Counted from the first letter of the stretch, positions 1-11,999 are shown. The stretch is 64,000 nucleotides of DNA from Myrica gale (GCA_963930655.1 OZ005614.1:1798001-1862000); one strand, 5' to 3'. Notes: a model not told the origin generated them from the sequence alone. Translations and numbers: made by a program.

Positions 1-890
1 GCTAGTCGAAATTTTCCGTGGAAATACTAAATCTTAGATTTTCTTCTGCAAGAACATTTAAGTATAGGTAGCATATGGCCATCATGCTTTGGAAATAATT
101 CACCTCTGAATTTGGCTCAGCAATTAGAATCGTTACATATAATTCGTTTATCAACTCTACATGACACTTGCAACCTGTTGTTAACCACATAACACAGCAC
201 CCAAGGCAGTTGAATACCAATAAAAGTGCCCAACTTTCTACTCAGACAAAACGAATGGAAGAGGATACACGCACTCACTCAAGCATAGATAAATAATTTT
301 CATCGCATATAGTCATTCAGGTTCTTGTACAAATCTACACACACTTAGACTGGCTTATGAAGCATGCATATGAATGGCAGTGCCCCCGTCTTTTGGGGAA
401 TGCTACGTCCACCATTTTGATGTCTACAGACACATGGTTTTGTGTCTTCAATCATAGGGAATGGAAACGTTTTTCCCAGCCTGAAAACAAATCATGGGGT
501 TTGATAACCCAAATTATGGCTGGTCAGCCCTTATTAGCACCCCATTTTCTGCTCCAAAGTAGACATTGCAGTTGGCTGTGAAGTAGCAACATCTCAAATT
601 CCTGAAACTCTTAACCTTTATGCTTGCTTCATTACCGAAGCCATCATCCATGCCAACCAAAAAACAAGAACATATATTGCAATCTTCAAATCTATAAAAA
701 CAATTTCTGGACAGGTTTAAATAGATAGAATTCAAGCACAACTTTTTATGTGGTAAGTACCTAAAAAGTATGCGTTGTAGATATGCACGAGCAGCTTCTT
801 AAACAAAGCTAACATCAGAAATTAAATGAAAATAATTCCGTCATGCCTGGCCAATTGATCAGATAGACCGAAAGTATTTTGCAACCATAC
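1..890 (-). pseudogene. Degenerate or unresolved 3' part of the RPA32 gene
   Basis: Downstream of exon 5, the minus strand at 856-752 shows scattered family resemblance. There is a P-G-M-T stretch where relatives have P-V-T-D, then VHIYNAYFL where relatives have a similar VHLYNTKL segment followed by a donor-like GTACTT at 752. The two pieces are in different frames, with in-frame stops. Only 44 bases separate the exon 5 donor from the first usable AG, which is shorter than a normal plant intron. Near 600-520 a QPTAMSTLEQ-like stretch recalls the RPA32 linker but runs into two TAA codons. The final exon may lie outside the window. This is inference from remembered homologues, so confidence is modest. 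Confidence 0.35.
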
Positions 891-2613
891 CTGACAGAGA
901 AGGCAACTAATTGCTTGATGCCTTTAAAGCTTTTCATGTGCCCATTAACACGAACGTACATTCCATCCCTGTTGAATAATGAATCACAGAAAATCCTCAA
1001 AAGTCCTTTCATGAGGTGCCTTGTTAGAACCTTAATAAATCTGAGAACTTACTGTATCTCCTCCATTTCTATTCTGTCATGATTTTCATTCATCCTGTTA
1101 AGAGAATGCAAAATATATATATTAAGACTTAGTTTATGGTTATATAAAGTGGATAAAGAATTGGGAATAGACTCTGCAGTCAGAACTCAAGAAAATATAA
1201 TTATGAGAGACTTGTTTTTCGAAGTGCTCCCCTAGTTTCTGCAGTCAAAGATTGCATTGATATGAAGTCTATGCTGCTGAAAACACAAAAATATGAAAAT
1301 ATAACGATACAACATAGTAGTACTTCATGTCTCCACGCAAAACTGCATTTATTACCATCTTTTACATCCGATTCTTCCTGTCCCATCATCAAGATTGAAA
1401 CCAATATCAGTATTCCTACCAGCTTTATCAGACACCATTCCAACCACCGTCACCTAAGACCAATGGGATGTCATGAGTTGTCCATAGGAAGGAAAGGACT
1501 ACAACAAAGGTTCTACAGAATTAGAATCTCTTTCCGAAAAACAGAAAAAAGGTAGAAGAGTTTGTCAGTAAGGCTTCATTTATACTGATTTCAGTTTCTA
1601 AAGCCTAAGGGAGTTAGCTTTAAAGAAAGACTATACATGCTTGCTGAGAATAACTGCAGAAGATAGAAAACAATTTTGACAAATCTTATGGTTTCTCTAG
1701 CTTGAGCGACAAAAGCGTTACTCAAAACTTAGCCTGATGTCCCATAAAAGATGACAGATCTGTAATCCAATATTTTAGATTCCTTTTCTGTTCAGTTCAT
1801 GCACTTTACTGGAACTAAACAAAGCAACGAAATATCTTTGGTTGAAAGGAGAGAGGTCGCAAAACAAAAAAATCAGTACATTGGCCACATCCACGCCGTT
1901 GATCAGAAAACTTGATTTTTCATCACCAGACTCAGAAGATTCACGAATTTGCTTCACCGTCACTGGAACCAAAGCCTGAGAATCGCGACTCTGCAATCAC
2001 AGAACGCAGAGCAAAACGTAAACTCCTGTTTGGCTGCCGATAAATCTACACGTTGTCGACTAATGTGTCATAACACTTAAGTTTCTTGAAGACCATACGT
2101 CTTGATGGACATAAAGTAAAATGTCAAAAATGATCCTCCATTTCCTTTTTACCGTGTATTCTCAGCAATCAAACAATTGATCAGTAGAATCTACGAACAG
2201 ACCAGTTCAGTGACCTAGAAGTCTCGAATCAGTGGTGAGAGAGTACAGAATAACAAAAATGAAAACGCTTTCTGTCTTCATTTCCCGTAACTGAAGGTCG
2301 TATTCAGCTCACTTGACTATGATTTGTTCTATTCCAAATTGCTAATAGAAAGTCGTATTCAGCTCATTTGACTATGATTTCTTCTTTTTCAATTTGGTAA
2401 TAGATAATTAAGAACAAATACCGACAACTACCTCTTATTTTCTACTCTAGATTCTGTCATTTTCCTTCATTTTCTAGGCAGTCAAACGGAACATGAAGAG
2501 AGAGGGCTCACTTTTGCAGAAGACACCGAATCGATGGGTTGAGTTTGCTGAGAGAGATTGAATCCGCCACCGGAGAAGGCAGGAGTGGAGTCCAACTGGC
2601 TGCTTGAGAACAT
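891..2613 (-). CDS. RPA2: Replication protein A 32 kDa subunit (RPA2/RPA32), first five exons
   Basis: RPA32 is the middle subunit of the single-stranded-DNA-binding RPA trimer used in nuclear replication and repair. Exons on the minus strand are 2613-2512, 1990-1880, 1453-1356, 1094-1053 and 968-891, all with GT/AG borders and in phase. The protein starts MFSSSQLDSTPAFSGGGF, the Ser/Gly-rich N-terminus typical of plant RPA32. It continues LVPVTVKQIRE and then the OB-fold: VTVVGMVSDK, LDDGTGRIGCKRW and DGMYVRVNGHMKSFKG. Family members usually read GRIDC where this copy has GRIGC. The start is the first ATG with family-like sequence. Beyond residue ~143 (FSV plus a split codon) no open continuation is found: the next family segment is frame-broken and the C-terminal winged helix is not readable. 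Either the model misses exons or the gene is decaying. Identification is firm; functionality is uncertain. Confidence 0.75.
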
Positions 2614-2709
2614 CTTTCGATTCCTAAATAGAGAAATCGGAGGAAGCCAATGTGTAGATGTTAATATTATGCCCCTTCGATTTACGAATTTGTGGCAGTT
2701 TTATTAGGG

Positions 2710-2718
2710 TTTCCCGCC
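2710..2718. promoter_or_regulatory. E2F-type site upstream of RPA32
   Basis: TTTCCCGCC fits the plant E2F consensus TTTSSCGC and lies about 97 bases upstream of the RPA32 start codon. S-phase genes, including RPA subunits, are established E2F targets. A near match (TTTCCCCGC) follows at about 2732. Confidence 0.5.
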
Positions 2719-2750
2719 AGTGTTGCTTCACTTTCCCCGCCTTTTGGATG

Positions 2751-2802
2751 TTACGTGCGATGAGGGCATTGGCCACTTACGTGCGATGAGGGCATTGGCC
2801 AC
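2751..2802. repeat. 26-bp perfect tandem duplication
   Basis: Two identical, directly adjacent copies (2751-2776 and 2777-2802) begin TTACGTGCGATGAGGG and end GGCCAC. Each copy carries an ACGTGCG core. They sit about 140-190 bases upstream of the RPA32 start codon. Confidence 0.85.
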
Positions 2803-2819
2803 TTTTGTGTCATTTTAGA

Positions 2820-3440
2820 TTTATTGTTATAAAAATTTGACCATAACAGTTAAGTCTCATTCTTTAATGTCACCAAGATCATGATCAGGAAGTATTTTCT
2901 CGTGGGATTTTTTCCCTGTAAAAGTCTGTCGAGATAAACAAGCTTAATGCATGCTAAGGAAGGTATTGGGATCCAACACTTAACATGGGAGAATCAACAG
3001 GCTGTTGATAAAAGCATTTGATGATCCAAAAATGTATCAAATTGTGAATTATGTAGAATAGATAGATTAGAGTTTAATAAAAGTGATGATCAAAAGAGGT
3101 AACTCACACCATTCACATCCGTCAGAGCATCATTATCAAGTTAAATAGGCAACCGTAACAGATTCTTTATATTGGAAAATGTCATCCCAAACAGTATGTG
3201 TTGTGTTCATTGAGTTATCTTTGACTATGTTTTGACATCTCGGTCCAAATTCTACACATAAATTAACTCCATCCACACGCTAAAATAGGGGGAAATATAA
3301 AAGTTATAGCCGTCCGAAGTCCCCGACCACATCTCTGTGTGACTGTCATCCAAGGCCATGGCCACTCGAAACTAAGCCGGTTGGCTAAAACGAGAGATGT
3401 CGCCGAATATCTCCGAGATCAGTTGCTTGCATCATCCGTA
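2820..3440. other. Intergenic, no gene seen
   Basis: AT-rich spacer between the divergent RPA32 gene and the ABC1K3-like fragment. I see no open reading frame with family resemblance and no clear repeat. Confidence 0.5.
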
Positions 3441-3617
3441 CTCTTCTATGGCTTTCTTGTCTAGAGTTGCCAAGCTCTTCTATATTCCCTTTGGTAACTG
3501 TTTATCGAAGCTGTTGCTCTCTTAAGTTCATCATCACTCCCTCCGTTCACCAGATTGTGTCTCTCCCTCTGTCTGTAGGGTTTCACTTTCTGTTCAAGCT
3601 TCAAAGGCATAAGATCA

Positions 3618-4450
3618 ATGGCCTACATTTACACGAATTACGCGAACACAGTTCCTTTTTCCGCTAAGCACAAATATGTGCCATTAAGTACTCTGGGTTC
3701 TTCTTTCCCGTGCCACGGTACTCAAAAGGAGCAAGACGTCGTCGCTAATGCGAGTTTCGAATTTCGCGGCGACGTCGGGGGCTTCCGCCAATGGTGCGGC
3801 AGCGAGAAGGAGATTAACGGCTACAAGTGAATGGAGCAGCTCGACATCGAGCGCGGCGTTTGCGTGCCATTTCGCAAGTACTCTCCCGAGACAGTACGAT
3901 TTTTTGGTTCCAAGTGAATAAATAACATGATACATTTCTGCAGTGTCTGCTATGTACTTGTTTTTGGTTTATTGTGAATGGTGCTTTTACAGACAATAAT
4001 TTGGCAGATTAACTATATGACGGTACTCGGGCAACACTTTTTAATTGATATTCGTTACGTAATTACGTATAATTTGGCTTTAATCTGGCATTTTAATTCG
4101 GTGTTATGGTCGTTGATGATCTCAGGAGGAATAGTGCCTTCCAATATGAATATGAAAATTTGTTAGGTCCCCTTATGATTGTTTATATTCTGGTGAAGAA
4201 TAACTTGATGCGTTTACTCGTGTATTTCCATTTACCTGCTGGTGGAATTTATGATTAGGTGAGAAATAAAGTATTGGAATCCAGAGGGGCAATTTTGTCA
4301 CTTATTTTGCGAGGTGTGGAGATAGTGTGGAGTTTGGGATTCTACTGGTCCACCTTGATGTATGATTGCTTCGTTGAAAGAGATGAAGAGGTTGTTCCTT
4401 TTCGTGCTCGTCAGCTTAGGAATCTCCTGTGTGATTTGGGACCTTCTTTC
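3618..4450 (+). pseudogene. Truncated ABC1K3-like (ABC1/UbiB atypical kinase) pseudogene
   Basis: ABC1K kinases act in plastids on plastoglobules and prenylquinone metabolism. Exon 1 (3618-3893) encodes a Ser-rich, transit-peptide-like N-terminus. After an in-frame TGA at 3828-3830 the same frame resumes with MEQLDIERGVCVPFRKYSPET. A GT donor follows at 3894 and an AG acceptor just before 4259. Exon 2 then reads VRNKVLESRGA, RGVEIVW, DEEVVPFRARQLRNLL and CDLGPSF, which is highly characteristic of Arabidopsis ABC1K3 (At1g79600). Similarity stops abruptly after GPSF at 4450, exactly where relatives continue IKAGQVLANRPD. The ATP-binding and catalytic regions are absent. A premature stop plus loss of the kinase domain makes this a pseudogene, probably a truncated duplicate. 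Confidence 0.8.
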
Positions 4451-4584
4451 ACCAGCTGCATAAAATTATCGTAGCATTGCAAGCGCGGAGGGGACGGGAG
4501 GGAAGGGATCCGCTAACCCATCCTCCTCCTATCTCTCTCTCTCTGGACATTGAGCACTTTTTTTTTTTTTAATATTTGTCTTAG

Positions 4585-4920
4585 ATGATGCAGCATTTTA
4601 AAACTCAAAATTTTGACAACCAAATATTAAGATCTCAACAAAAAAAAAAAAGTATACAAATACCAACTCCACTATTTTTCGTTAAAAAATTACATCAAAT
4701 ATTATCTCACCTTATTTTTAAACAAATTTTATTATTTTTTATTAAAGAAATTTATCAAATATTTTCTCTCCTTATTTTTTTAACAGATTCCAATAAAAAT
4801 CATTCAACAATTAAATTTTTTTTTAATTTTTTAACCAAATTTTTTTACAAACTCATAAAAAAATCAAACTCAAAATTTTTTTCATACTAATTCAAAATTC
4901 TTAAGATTTTTGCTTGCTAA
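4585..4920. repeat. AT-rich MITE-like element
   Basis: A low-GC stretch with repeated AAATTTT, TTATCAAATATT and CTCTCCTTATTTTT motifs, preceded by a poly-T tract at 4559-4570. In composition and motif order it resembles 50930-51360 and, less closely, the Tourist-like copies elsewhere in the window. Termini were not resolved. It lies just past the point where the ABC1K3 fragment breaks off. Confidence 0.35.
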
Positions 4921-4929
4921 AGATTACCT

Positions 4930-5370
4930 CAGACTTGAAAATGAGCATACAATAGATATTAGCTTTTAAAAATGAACAAAAATGAAAAATGAGCATACAA
5001 AATAATATAAACTACCTCTGGGCCAATTTCCCTAATCCTAAATTCCTAATGGCCAAATCAATATCAATTCTGCAACTCCAGTGTTAACTATGAAAACAAG
5101 TGCATGTTGTTCTCAAACTTTTTCATTAAGTATACAATAAAAACAATAGCTGTATTATCTAGAAACGCTCTCTATCGGATGATCTCGATTGGACCGTGCT
5201 TATTATGCAACATTTAATTAGTCTTTTTTTTCTTTGTGCGTATTAGGTTAAATTCATATATTGTATATGCAATTACTATTTTTGCTCAGAATTTCTTATG
5301 TGTTAGCGGTGCCCGCCTCTGTAGTTTGCCTACAGTCAAAACTACTCATTATAAACGGTCCCTAGAAAAA
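4930..5370. other. Intergenic, no gene seen
   Basis: AT-rich spacer upstream of the HBS1 leader. Nothing recognisable was found. Confidence 0.4.
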
Positions 5371-5379
5371 AAATGAAAG

Positions 5380-6305
5380 AAAGTAACAAGTATTGTTTAG
5401 CGAAGAAAGAAGGAAATAGATCAGAAATAGGAAAAAACAGAACGAAAAGAAAGAGATTGAGAGAGAGAGAGAGAGAAGAGGAACCTGGGGAAGAAGAATC
5501 TAGCTTACTTGCTTGTCATTACCGCTCCACCTGGTTAAGCTCTAGTCGCTTCCCTTGTCCGCTGCTTCTTAAATCGTAGAAACCCTAGGTATTTTATGAA
5601 GTTCCTTGTTACTAGTTTCTTCAATTCTGGGGCGAAATAATTTTGCTGGAAAATTTTCTGCTTCTCTTGTGGTCATTGCTTCGCAGAGAACCTACGAAAC
5701 CATCTAAATTAGTTTTTGCAATCGCCGCCATAGTTGTCTGCTCTCTTCGTTTGTTTTCTGAGGAAATCGGAAGTTCTAGTTCTACGTTAGATTTTGGTTT
5801 TCTTCCTCCCCAGTGCCGTTTATTTCGACGAACTCAAGTTATTTGCTGTTTTAGGCCGCTAGGCGCATTTCCGTGCTGTTATAATTTTGAACTTCTTATT
5901 TTTGAAACTTTTATTTCACATAATTAACGCCGTGATTTTCGTTATTCATTCTAATGGTGCTATGCAGATGAAAGGATGGTCACGGCAGCGTTACTAATGA
6001 ACTAAAATTTTTTGTGAATACTACGAGCAACACATTCTGGCGATCAACAATTGATTCAAGTTTTCATTTTTATCATTCATGTGTTGTGGTATATTGAATT
6101 GAGGTTGTATAAGCTGGGACTATAGTTTAGTGAACTTCGCTGAAGGTTTGCTTCGCCAATGACATCACTAAATTACTGATTCTTTGATGTCCTACATTTT
6201 CAAGGTACGAAGGTCTTTGCAATTCAGGTTGCTTCGGTTCATTATGCATGTGTAGATTGTATGTCTCTTACATCTCTGTATTTATCTCTCTCCCTCTCTA
6301 GGGCC
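5380..6305 (+). promoter_or_regulatory. Probable 5' leader region of the HBS1-like gene
   Basis: No protein of recognisable family is encoded here. A purine-rich tract with a (GA)n run at about 5457-5476 is followed by T-rich, intron-like sequence up to the start codon at 6306. GA/CT runs are common in plant leaders and core promoters. The exact transcription start and any leader intron cannot be fixed from sequence alone. Confidence 0.35.
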
Positions 6306-9300
6306 ATGCCTCGTAAAGTAAGTTACGGAGTTGATTACGATGAAGACTACGGAGTTGATTACGATGAAGACTACGGCGACTATGAAGAACATGATCTAGA
6401 TGTAGAAGATAATGGTCAGTAACCGTATTGACTCAAAGCTCTCTTTTAATTGATCTAGGTGCATCTTTTCCTTTTGTCTCCTTTTTTGGTTGTCCTATTA
6501 CCTGTTATCAAGCCCATTGTCAAGGTTAGACAGTAGGTACTTGGTAATGTGATTACAAATTTTCAGTCCTTCATGTAGGTGGGTTGGGAACCAGATCAAT
6601 TTTGCTCACTCTGCATAATGTTTAACATGTTCTCAGCTATTCTTCCACTTTCTTTTTGCCTTATTTGGTAAAATGCTTACCGCTCTGCCTTCTAAAGCAA
6701 AAGGAAAAAAAAACGCGGATAGTTGCACAGATACACATATAGATGCAAATCCACTTCTTGCTTAGAAAATGTCCACATTTAAGAAAGATAATGCAGGGTG
6801 GTTCTGATTGTCATCTTGTAAAGTTGTGGTTTTACTTGTCAAAAAAGTAAAGTTGTGGTTTACATTTCATGTTCTTGATTAAAAATAAAGCTCTCATATA
6901 TGCGGACCCTTCGTTGATATACAACATTTTCATTATACCATCCCCTGATGTTTATTTTCTGTATCAGGCAAAGTACCTCAGTCAAAACAAGAAGCTATTA
7001 AGCGTGTCCTTTGGCGATGCTCCATTTGCACGTATGATAATGATGAGAGTTTGACAGCATGTGATATTTGTGGGGTTCTTCGTAATCCTTTGACAACTGC
7101 TTGCACCAAGATTGACAAGACAACAGGTATTTAATTTCATCTTGCTATCCAGTAACTTATATCAACCTTCATTGTGGGAACTAAGCTTCTGAATTTACCT
7201 GGGCTGATATCTACTTTGTGTTGTGGGGACACTCCTCTCTTTTGTCCCTGTTCTTTGGGAAATTCGAAATGCATCTGTTGGGTCTGGTTTTGGGCTAGAC
7301 CTCCCATTGAACTCAATTTTGTGTTTTTCTTGCAAACACCTTGTATCCATCTTGGTACCTTCCTTATTCTAGTGTCCTTGTGAGATTTTCTTTCAAGTTT
7401 GTTCTTTCATAGAATAGATCTCTTTCATGCAGTTGAGGGCATGTGCAAAGATTCTGGAGCATCCAAAATGGCCAAGTCTCTATTTGCATCATTGCCGCAA
7501 CAGATACCCAAAAAGGCTGTACCATTTCAAAAGCTGAATGATGTGTTTGTAAAGGAGGAGGGCAATAACTCCCACAAGCATATGAATATCCAAGGACAAT
7601 TTCATGAATTCCATAAGGCTTATAATACTCATAGCCATCACCATCTTAATATAGGTCCGCACATGTTCCGAAACAGGATTCATACCTATAAAATTAAAAG
7701 AAAGATTCCGTTGGTAGTTGAGAATGCTTTCTGTCCATCAGTACTTTGTCTTATTTAAAAAATATGTAGTTTCACCAGATGGACATAGTGCAGTGTCAGA
7801 AATATTCTAACATTACGTATGTTGGTGATGCAGCCCCTTTCAAGTTTGATGTTCCATCTCCTGATGATTTGGTTTCTAACGGATTGCGCTCCAAAAAGGG
7901 TTCAAAAGGTATCCTGTTGTGGTTGCAAATGACTGTCTCTAATGGTGCAGTTGGAAAAGAAAAAATCCCCTCCTGATAAGATGTATTGTTACACAAAGAG
8001 CTTAGAACACTGCATATTTAACTACAATGGTGAAGAATTTTAACTGCGTGGAATTCTGTTGAGGCAAAATTACGAGAAACTCATCTCCTTTGCTATGTTT
8101 TTTTTTTGATAAGCCATCTCCTTTGCTATTTTAGAAGTATCCTTTCCCATACTGGAGATTAATTTTGTGAAAAGTTTTTAAAAGAAAATAGGTGAGGTCA
8201 CCAGTTTAAAAACTACTTTCCTTTCCGTTAGCAACGATGCATTGCAGTTCGTTATCACATTTCTTTTGGCAAGTTGATCTGCTTTGGATTGAATTGCAGA
8301 ACACCAGAGGAGGATTATTCACTCGAAGAATCACCCTAATCCCTAAACCATGAAGCTACGAAGCTTTTTGTTTTATTTCCCTTGGAAAATATAACTCGTG
8401 CACATATATGGGATAGAATCCGTGGCCTCATTTTCCTCCTGTTGCTTATAGTGGGGGAGATGCCAATGGGTTCAAAGACCATGGGCAATAAGATCTAGCT
8501 ATTGTATATGGAAGAGATGTAAAGCAACGTATTTGCTCTTTGTTTACTGTTTTGCATTTTGTGGGCAATTGCTTGGTTAGTAGATAAAGTGGGCCTGCGT
8601 ACCTCATCTGTACTCAAGTTGTCGAGTACAGATATCTTATCGTGACGAACAGATGGTAAAATTCCTGCCAAATAGAGCATGTGTGGACTTTGCATGGTTT
8701 GAATTGGTTTGGTTCTTTACTAATGGCCAATAGGTTTATTTGGGGCTAAAAATTGGCCCCTTACTGGTTGATTATGGACTGAGACCAAACTGTGTTTACC
8801 CAAGCAATGTTGCCTCCAGTTGCAAACTGTATCATATTTTGCCTACTAAGCATTTTTGCGATCCTCTATATTTCTACGAAGTAATTGAGCTAGATTGATA
8901 GAATTGTTCTTTAGAAACACCTTATAGCGTCTCCTAAGTTTAAAAAATTCACTTCCTTCATCTACTACTTTTTTCTTGCAGTCAATCCTACTGATTTGAA
9001 ATCTTCAAGAGTTTCCTCGAGCGTCCGTGAGAAGAATGGTGTAGTTAGTATAAAATCAAGTGCTGAGAGTTCAGACCCTTCATCTTCATCAGTGCCAAAA
9101 GGTATACATTCTAGTGGGGATGAGGGCAACTATCCGAAGAATGGTAGAGGCAAGAACGCGGCGAGTGATGAAGGCTCTGTTACCTCACCTGCACTGAATC
9201 TTAAAGGGAGACATGTTAGCATAGATGAGAGCAGTAGTTGTTCGACGAGTGGGAGCAATCCACAAAGCATCACAAATAGTTTGAACAAAACGGCTTTGGA

Positions 9301-11985
9301 TGTTGGATATGGGTCTTCAAATAATGTTCATAGCAGAGTGACTCGTTCAAATGCAGAGTATAAGGCTGAAAAGTGGATGCTCCCTGACCAAGCTGAAGAT
9401 ACTTTGACTCAACTGAATCTTGCAATTGTAAGTCGACCATTAATCCTAGTCTTATGATCCTGGAAATCCAGCCATTTAACTTTAGTTGATATATTTTCTA
9501 AACATATCAGTGATGTCATTTCATTCAACCTGTCGTTATAGGTCGGTCATGTTGATTCTGGAAAATCTACTCTCTCTGGTAGACTACTACACCTTTTGGG
9601 GCGAATATCCCAAAAAGAGATGCACAAATATGAAAAGGAGTCTAAGTTACAGGTACTACCACCAGTACTATTTGTTGTGTGGAGCTTTAAAGGCTTGATA
9701 GTGTATTCATACGGTGCTTGTATTGCGAACAGGGCAAGGGGTCCTTTGCTTATGCTTGGGCATTGGATGAGAGTGCTGAAGAAAGGGAAAGGGGAATAAC
9801 CATGACAGTTGCTGTTGCTTATTTTGATTCCAACAAGTATCATGTTGTTGTGCTTGACTCACCAGGCCATAAGGATTTTGTTCCAAATATGATATCCGGG
9901 GCAACACAAGCTGATGCTGCGATCCTTGTCATAGATGCTTCAGTTGGTTCATTCGAAGCTGGGATGGACAGTGTGAAGGGCCAAACACGGGAGCATGCAC
10001 AACTTATCCGAAGTTTTGGTGTTGATCAAGTTATAGTTGCGGTTAACAAAATGGATGCTGTGGATTACTCAAAGGAACGATTTGATTTTATTAAACAACA
10101 ACTTGGCATGTTTCTTCGTTCTTGTGGTTTTAGAGATTCTTCTATCTCATGGATCCCTTTGAGTGCCAAGGAGAATCAAAATTTGGTGGAGGCTCCTTCT
10201 GATATTCGTCTGCTGTCCTGGTGAGGTTCCTTTCATCCATAAACTCCTTGTCGTAAATCTTTTTGCTCTTCTAGGTTTTCATCTTTTATATTGGTGATAA
10301 CTTTTCAGACCATTGGGAAGTACTCTGAGCTTTAGACAGTATTCATTTCTAGGAAAGATATGGTATCAGTATTTCTTTTCATCCATAAATTCATTTTGAT
10401 ATCATGCCATGTGTCCCAATCAGTTGAGTAAATTGAAAAGGTGACTGAAAGTAAAGAGATAAATGTGATGAACTTTTGTGGGATGAAAATTGGAAGCCGG
10501 TCTACGGTAAAATGCTTGATGACCCCCTTTGGGTTAAACCAATTACGGGTCTGATTTTCAATAAAATCTAGCAACTGAGAAATGAGATAGTAGAGCACAG
10601 TCATTGACAAAAAAAATTGTTTTTTAACAGGACCTGTTTTGGCGTTATTAATATGGTCATGTTGTACAATAGCTTTCTTTGTTGCCATCATGAGGAATAT
10701 ATCTTATACGGACTTGAATTATGTGTAACTGATATTGCAAATATTGAAGATTGAGCAAGGCATTGAAATGCAGGTGTCATGGACCTTATTTGCTGGATGC
10801 AATTGATTCCCTCCAACCTCCCACGAGAGATTTCTCGAAGCCTCTACTTATGCCTATATGTGATGTTATTAAGTTGTCTTCATTAGGGCAGGTGTCTGCC
10901 TGTGGAAAACTAGAAGCTGGAGCTCTTCGGAATGGGTCAAAGGTATGCATTGGATAGTATTTGAAATTGACACTGATCATTTCGTCCTGCATCATGTAGT
11001 AAGAAGAATGATTTCACCAACATAATAAACATTGATTATGTGGATCACCTACTAAAACTTATGGCCTAAGAAATTGTCACTGACGACGGTACATGCATGG
11101 ACAATCTGGGATTCAGATGCATGCTTTGTATGTCACTGACAAAGGTCGGTGGTTTTAGTTGGATGGGATCTGGTTGCATGGGGGCATGCCGTGTAATTGA
11201 TTTTCTTCACGGTCCTTTCTTTTCCTAGTTCTATGGCTAGTACTCTAATGTGGGTATAATTGTAGGTTCTAGTTATGCCATCAGGAAATGTGGGTTCAGT
11301 ACGGTCCTTGGAACGTGATTCTCAGGCTTGTTCATATGCAAGAGCCGGAGACAATGTGGCTGTCAGCCTGCAGGGCATTGATGTGAACCATGTGATGGCT
11401 GGGGGTGTGCTATGTCACCCTGATTTTCCCATTGCCGTTACAAGACGTTTGGAACTGAAAGTCCTTGTTTTGGATATTACAATTCCAATTTTAATTGGCT
11501 CCCAGGTGTGCTTTTCTGTTATATTTATGTATTTCTCTTTCCAATATGTTGCTCCTCTATGGGAAATAAACATAATCGTTTGAGTGGAATGAACAGGTGG
11601 AATTTCACGTGCACCACGCAAAGGAAGCTGCAAGAGTGGTCAGGATATTGTCCTTACTTGATCCGAAAACTGGCAAGGTGGCAAAGAAGGCACCTCGCTG
11701 TGTTACTGCGAAGCAGACTGCAGTTCTTGAGGTGAATAACGGTGATTAAAATTATGCTACTTCACTCTAATGGTCGGTTGGTCGAAGGCCCCGTGTGGAT
11801 AGTGGCTACAAACTTTGTTTCAACTTCCGTCTATTTTTTCTTTCTAATTTCAGGTGGCTTTGCATGGACCAGTCTGTGTGGAAGAGTTTTCAAGATGTAG
11901 AGCTCTTGGGAGGGTGTTTCTTCGAGCATTGGGGAGAACAATTGCCGTTGGGGTTGTGACCCAATTAATTGAGGAGCAGGATTAG
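6306..11985 (+). CDS. HBS1: HBS1-like translational GTPase with RanBP2-type zinc finger
   Basis: HBS1 is an eEF1A/eRF3-family GTPase that pairs with Pelota to release stalled ribosomes in no-go and non-stop decay. Exons: 6306-6414, 6968-7126, 7433-7654, 7834-7908, 8982-9427, 9542-9652, 9733-10220, 10774-10942, 11266-11505, 11597-11731 and 11854-11985 (2286 nt, 761 aa). The acidic N-terminus [14 protein letters not shown] leads to a RanBP2 zinc finger at residues 52-71 (W-x-C-x2-C and C-x2-C). A Ser-rich linker follows. The G domain has GHVDSGKST at 339-347, then DSPGHKDF and NKMD, and is followed by EF-Tu-like domains 2 and 3. Arabidopsis At5g10630 has the same architecture. The exon 3 donor (GTCCGC) is weak, leaving room for alternative splicing. 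The phase and length checks all agree. Confidence 0.92.
6324..6371 (+). repeat. In-frame 24-bp duplication in HBS1 exon 1
   Basis: Two identical 24-bp units (6324-6347, 6348-6371) each encode YGVDYDED in the acidic N-terminus. Confidence 0.85.
6833..6846 (+). mobile_element. 14-bp retroposon tail with 15-bp target duplication
   Basis: The insert TACTTGTCAAAAAA lies between two perfect copies of GTAAAGTTGTGGTTT (6818-6832, 6847-6861) in HBS1 intron 1. The insert looks like the last bases of a plant LINE, which typically ends ACTTATC followed by poly-A. It appears to be an extreme 5'-truncated copy. Confidence 0.6.
8097..8114 (-). mobile_element. 18-bp retroposon tail with 15-bp target duplication
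   Basis: Poly-T followed by GATAAGC, which on the minus strand reads GCTTATC then poly-A. It lies between two perfect copies of CATCTCCTTTGCTAT (8082-8096, 8115-8129) in HBS1 intron 4. Confidence 0.6.
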
Positions 11986-11999
11986 TTGGTCCTGGCACA

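Noticed and set aside
2751..2802. CRISPR-like repeat
   Set aside because: Only two directly adjacent copies without spacers, in a plant nuclear context.
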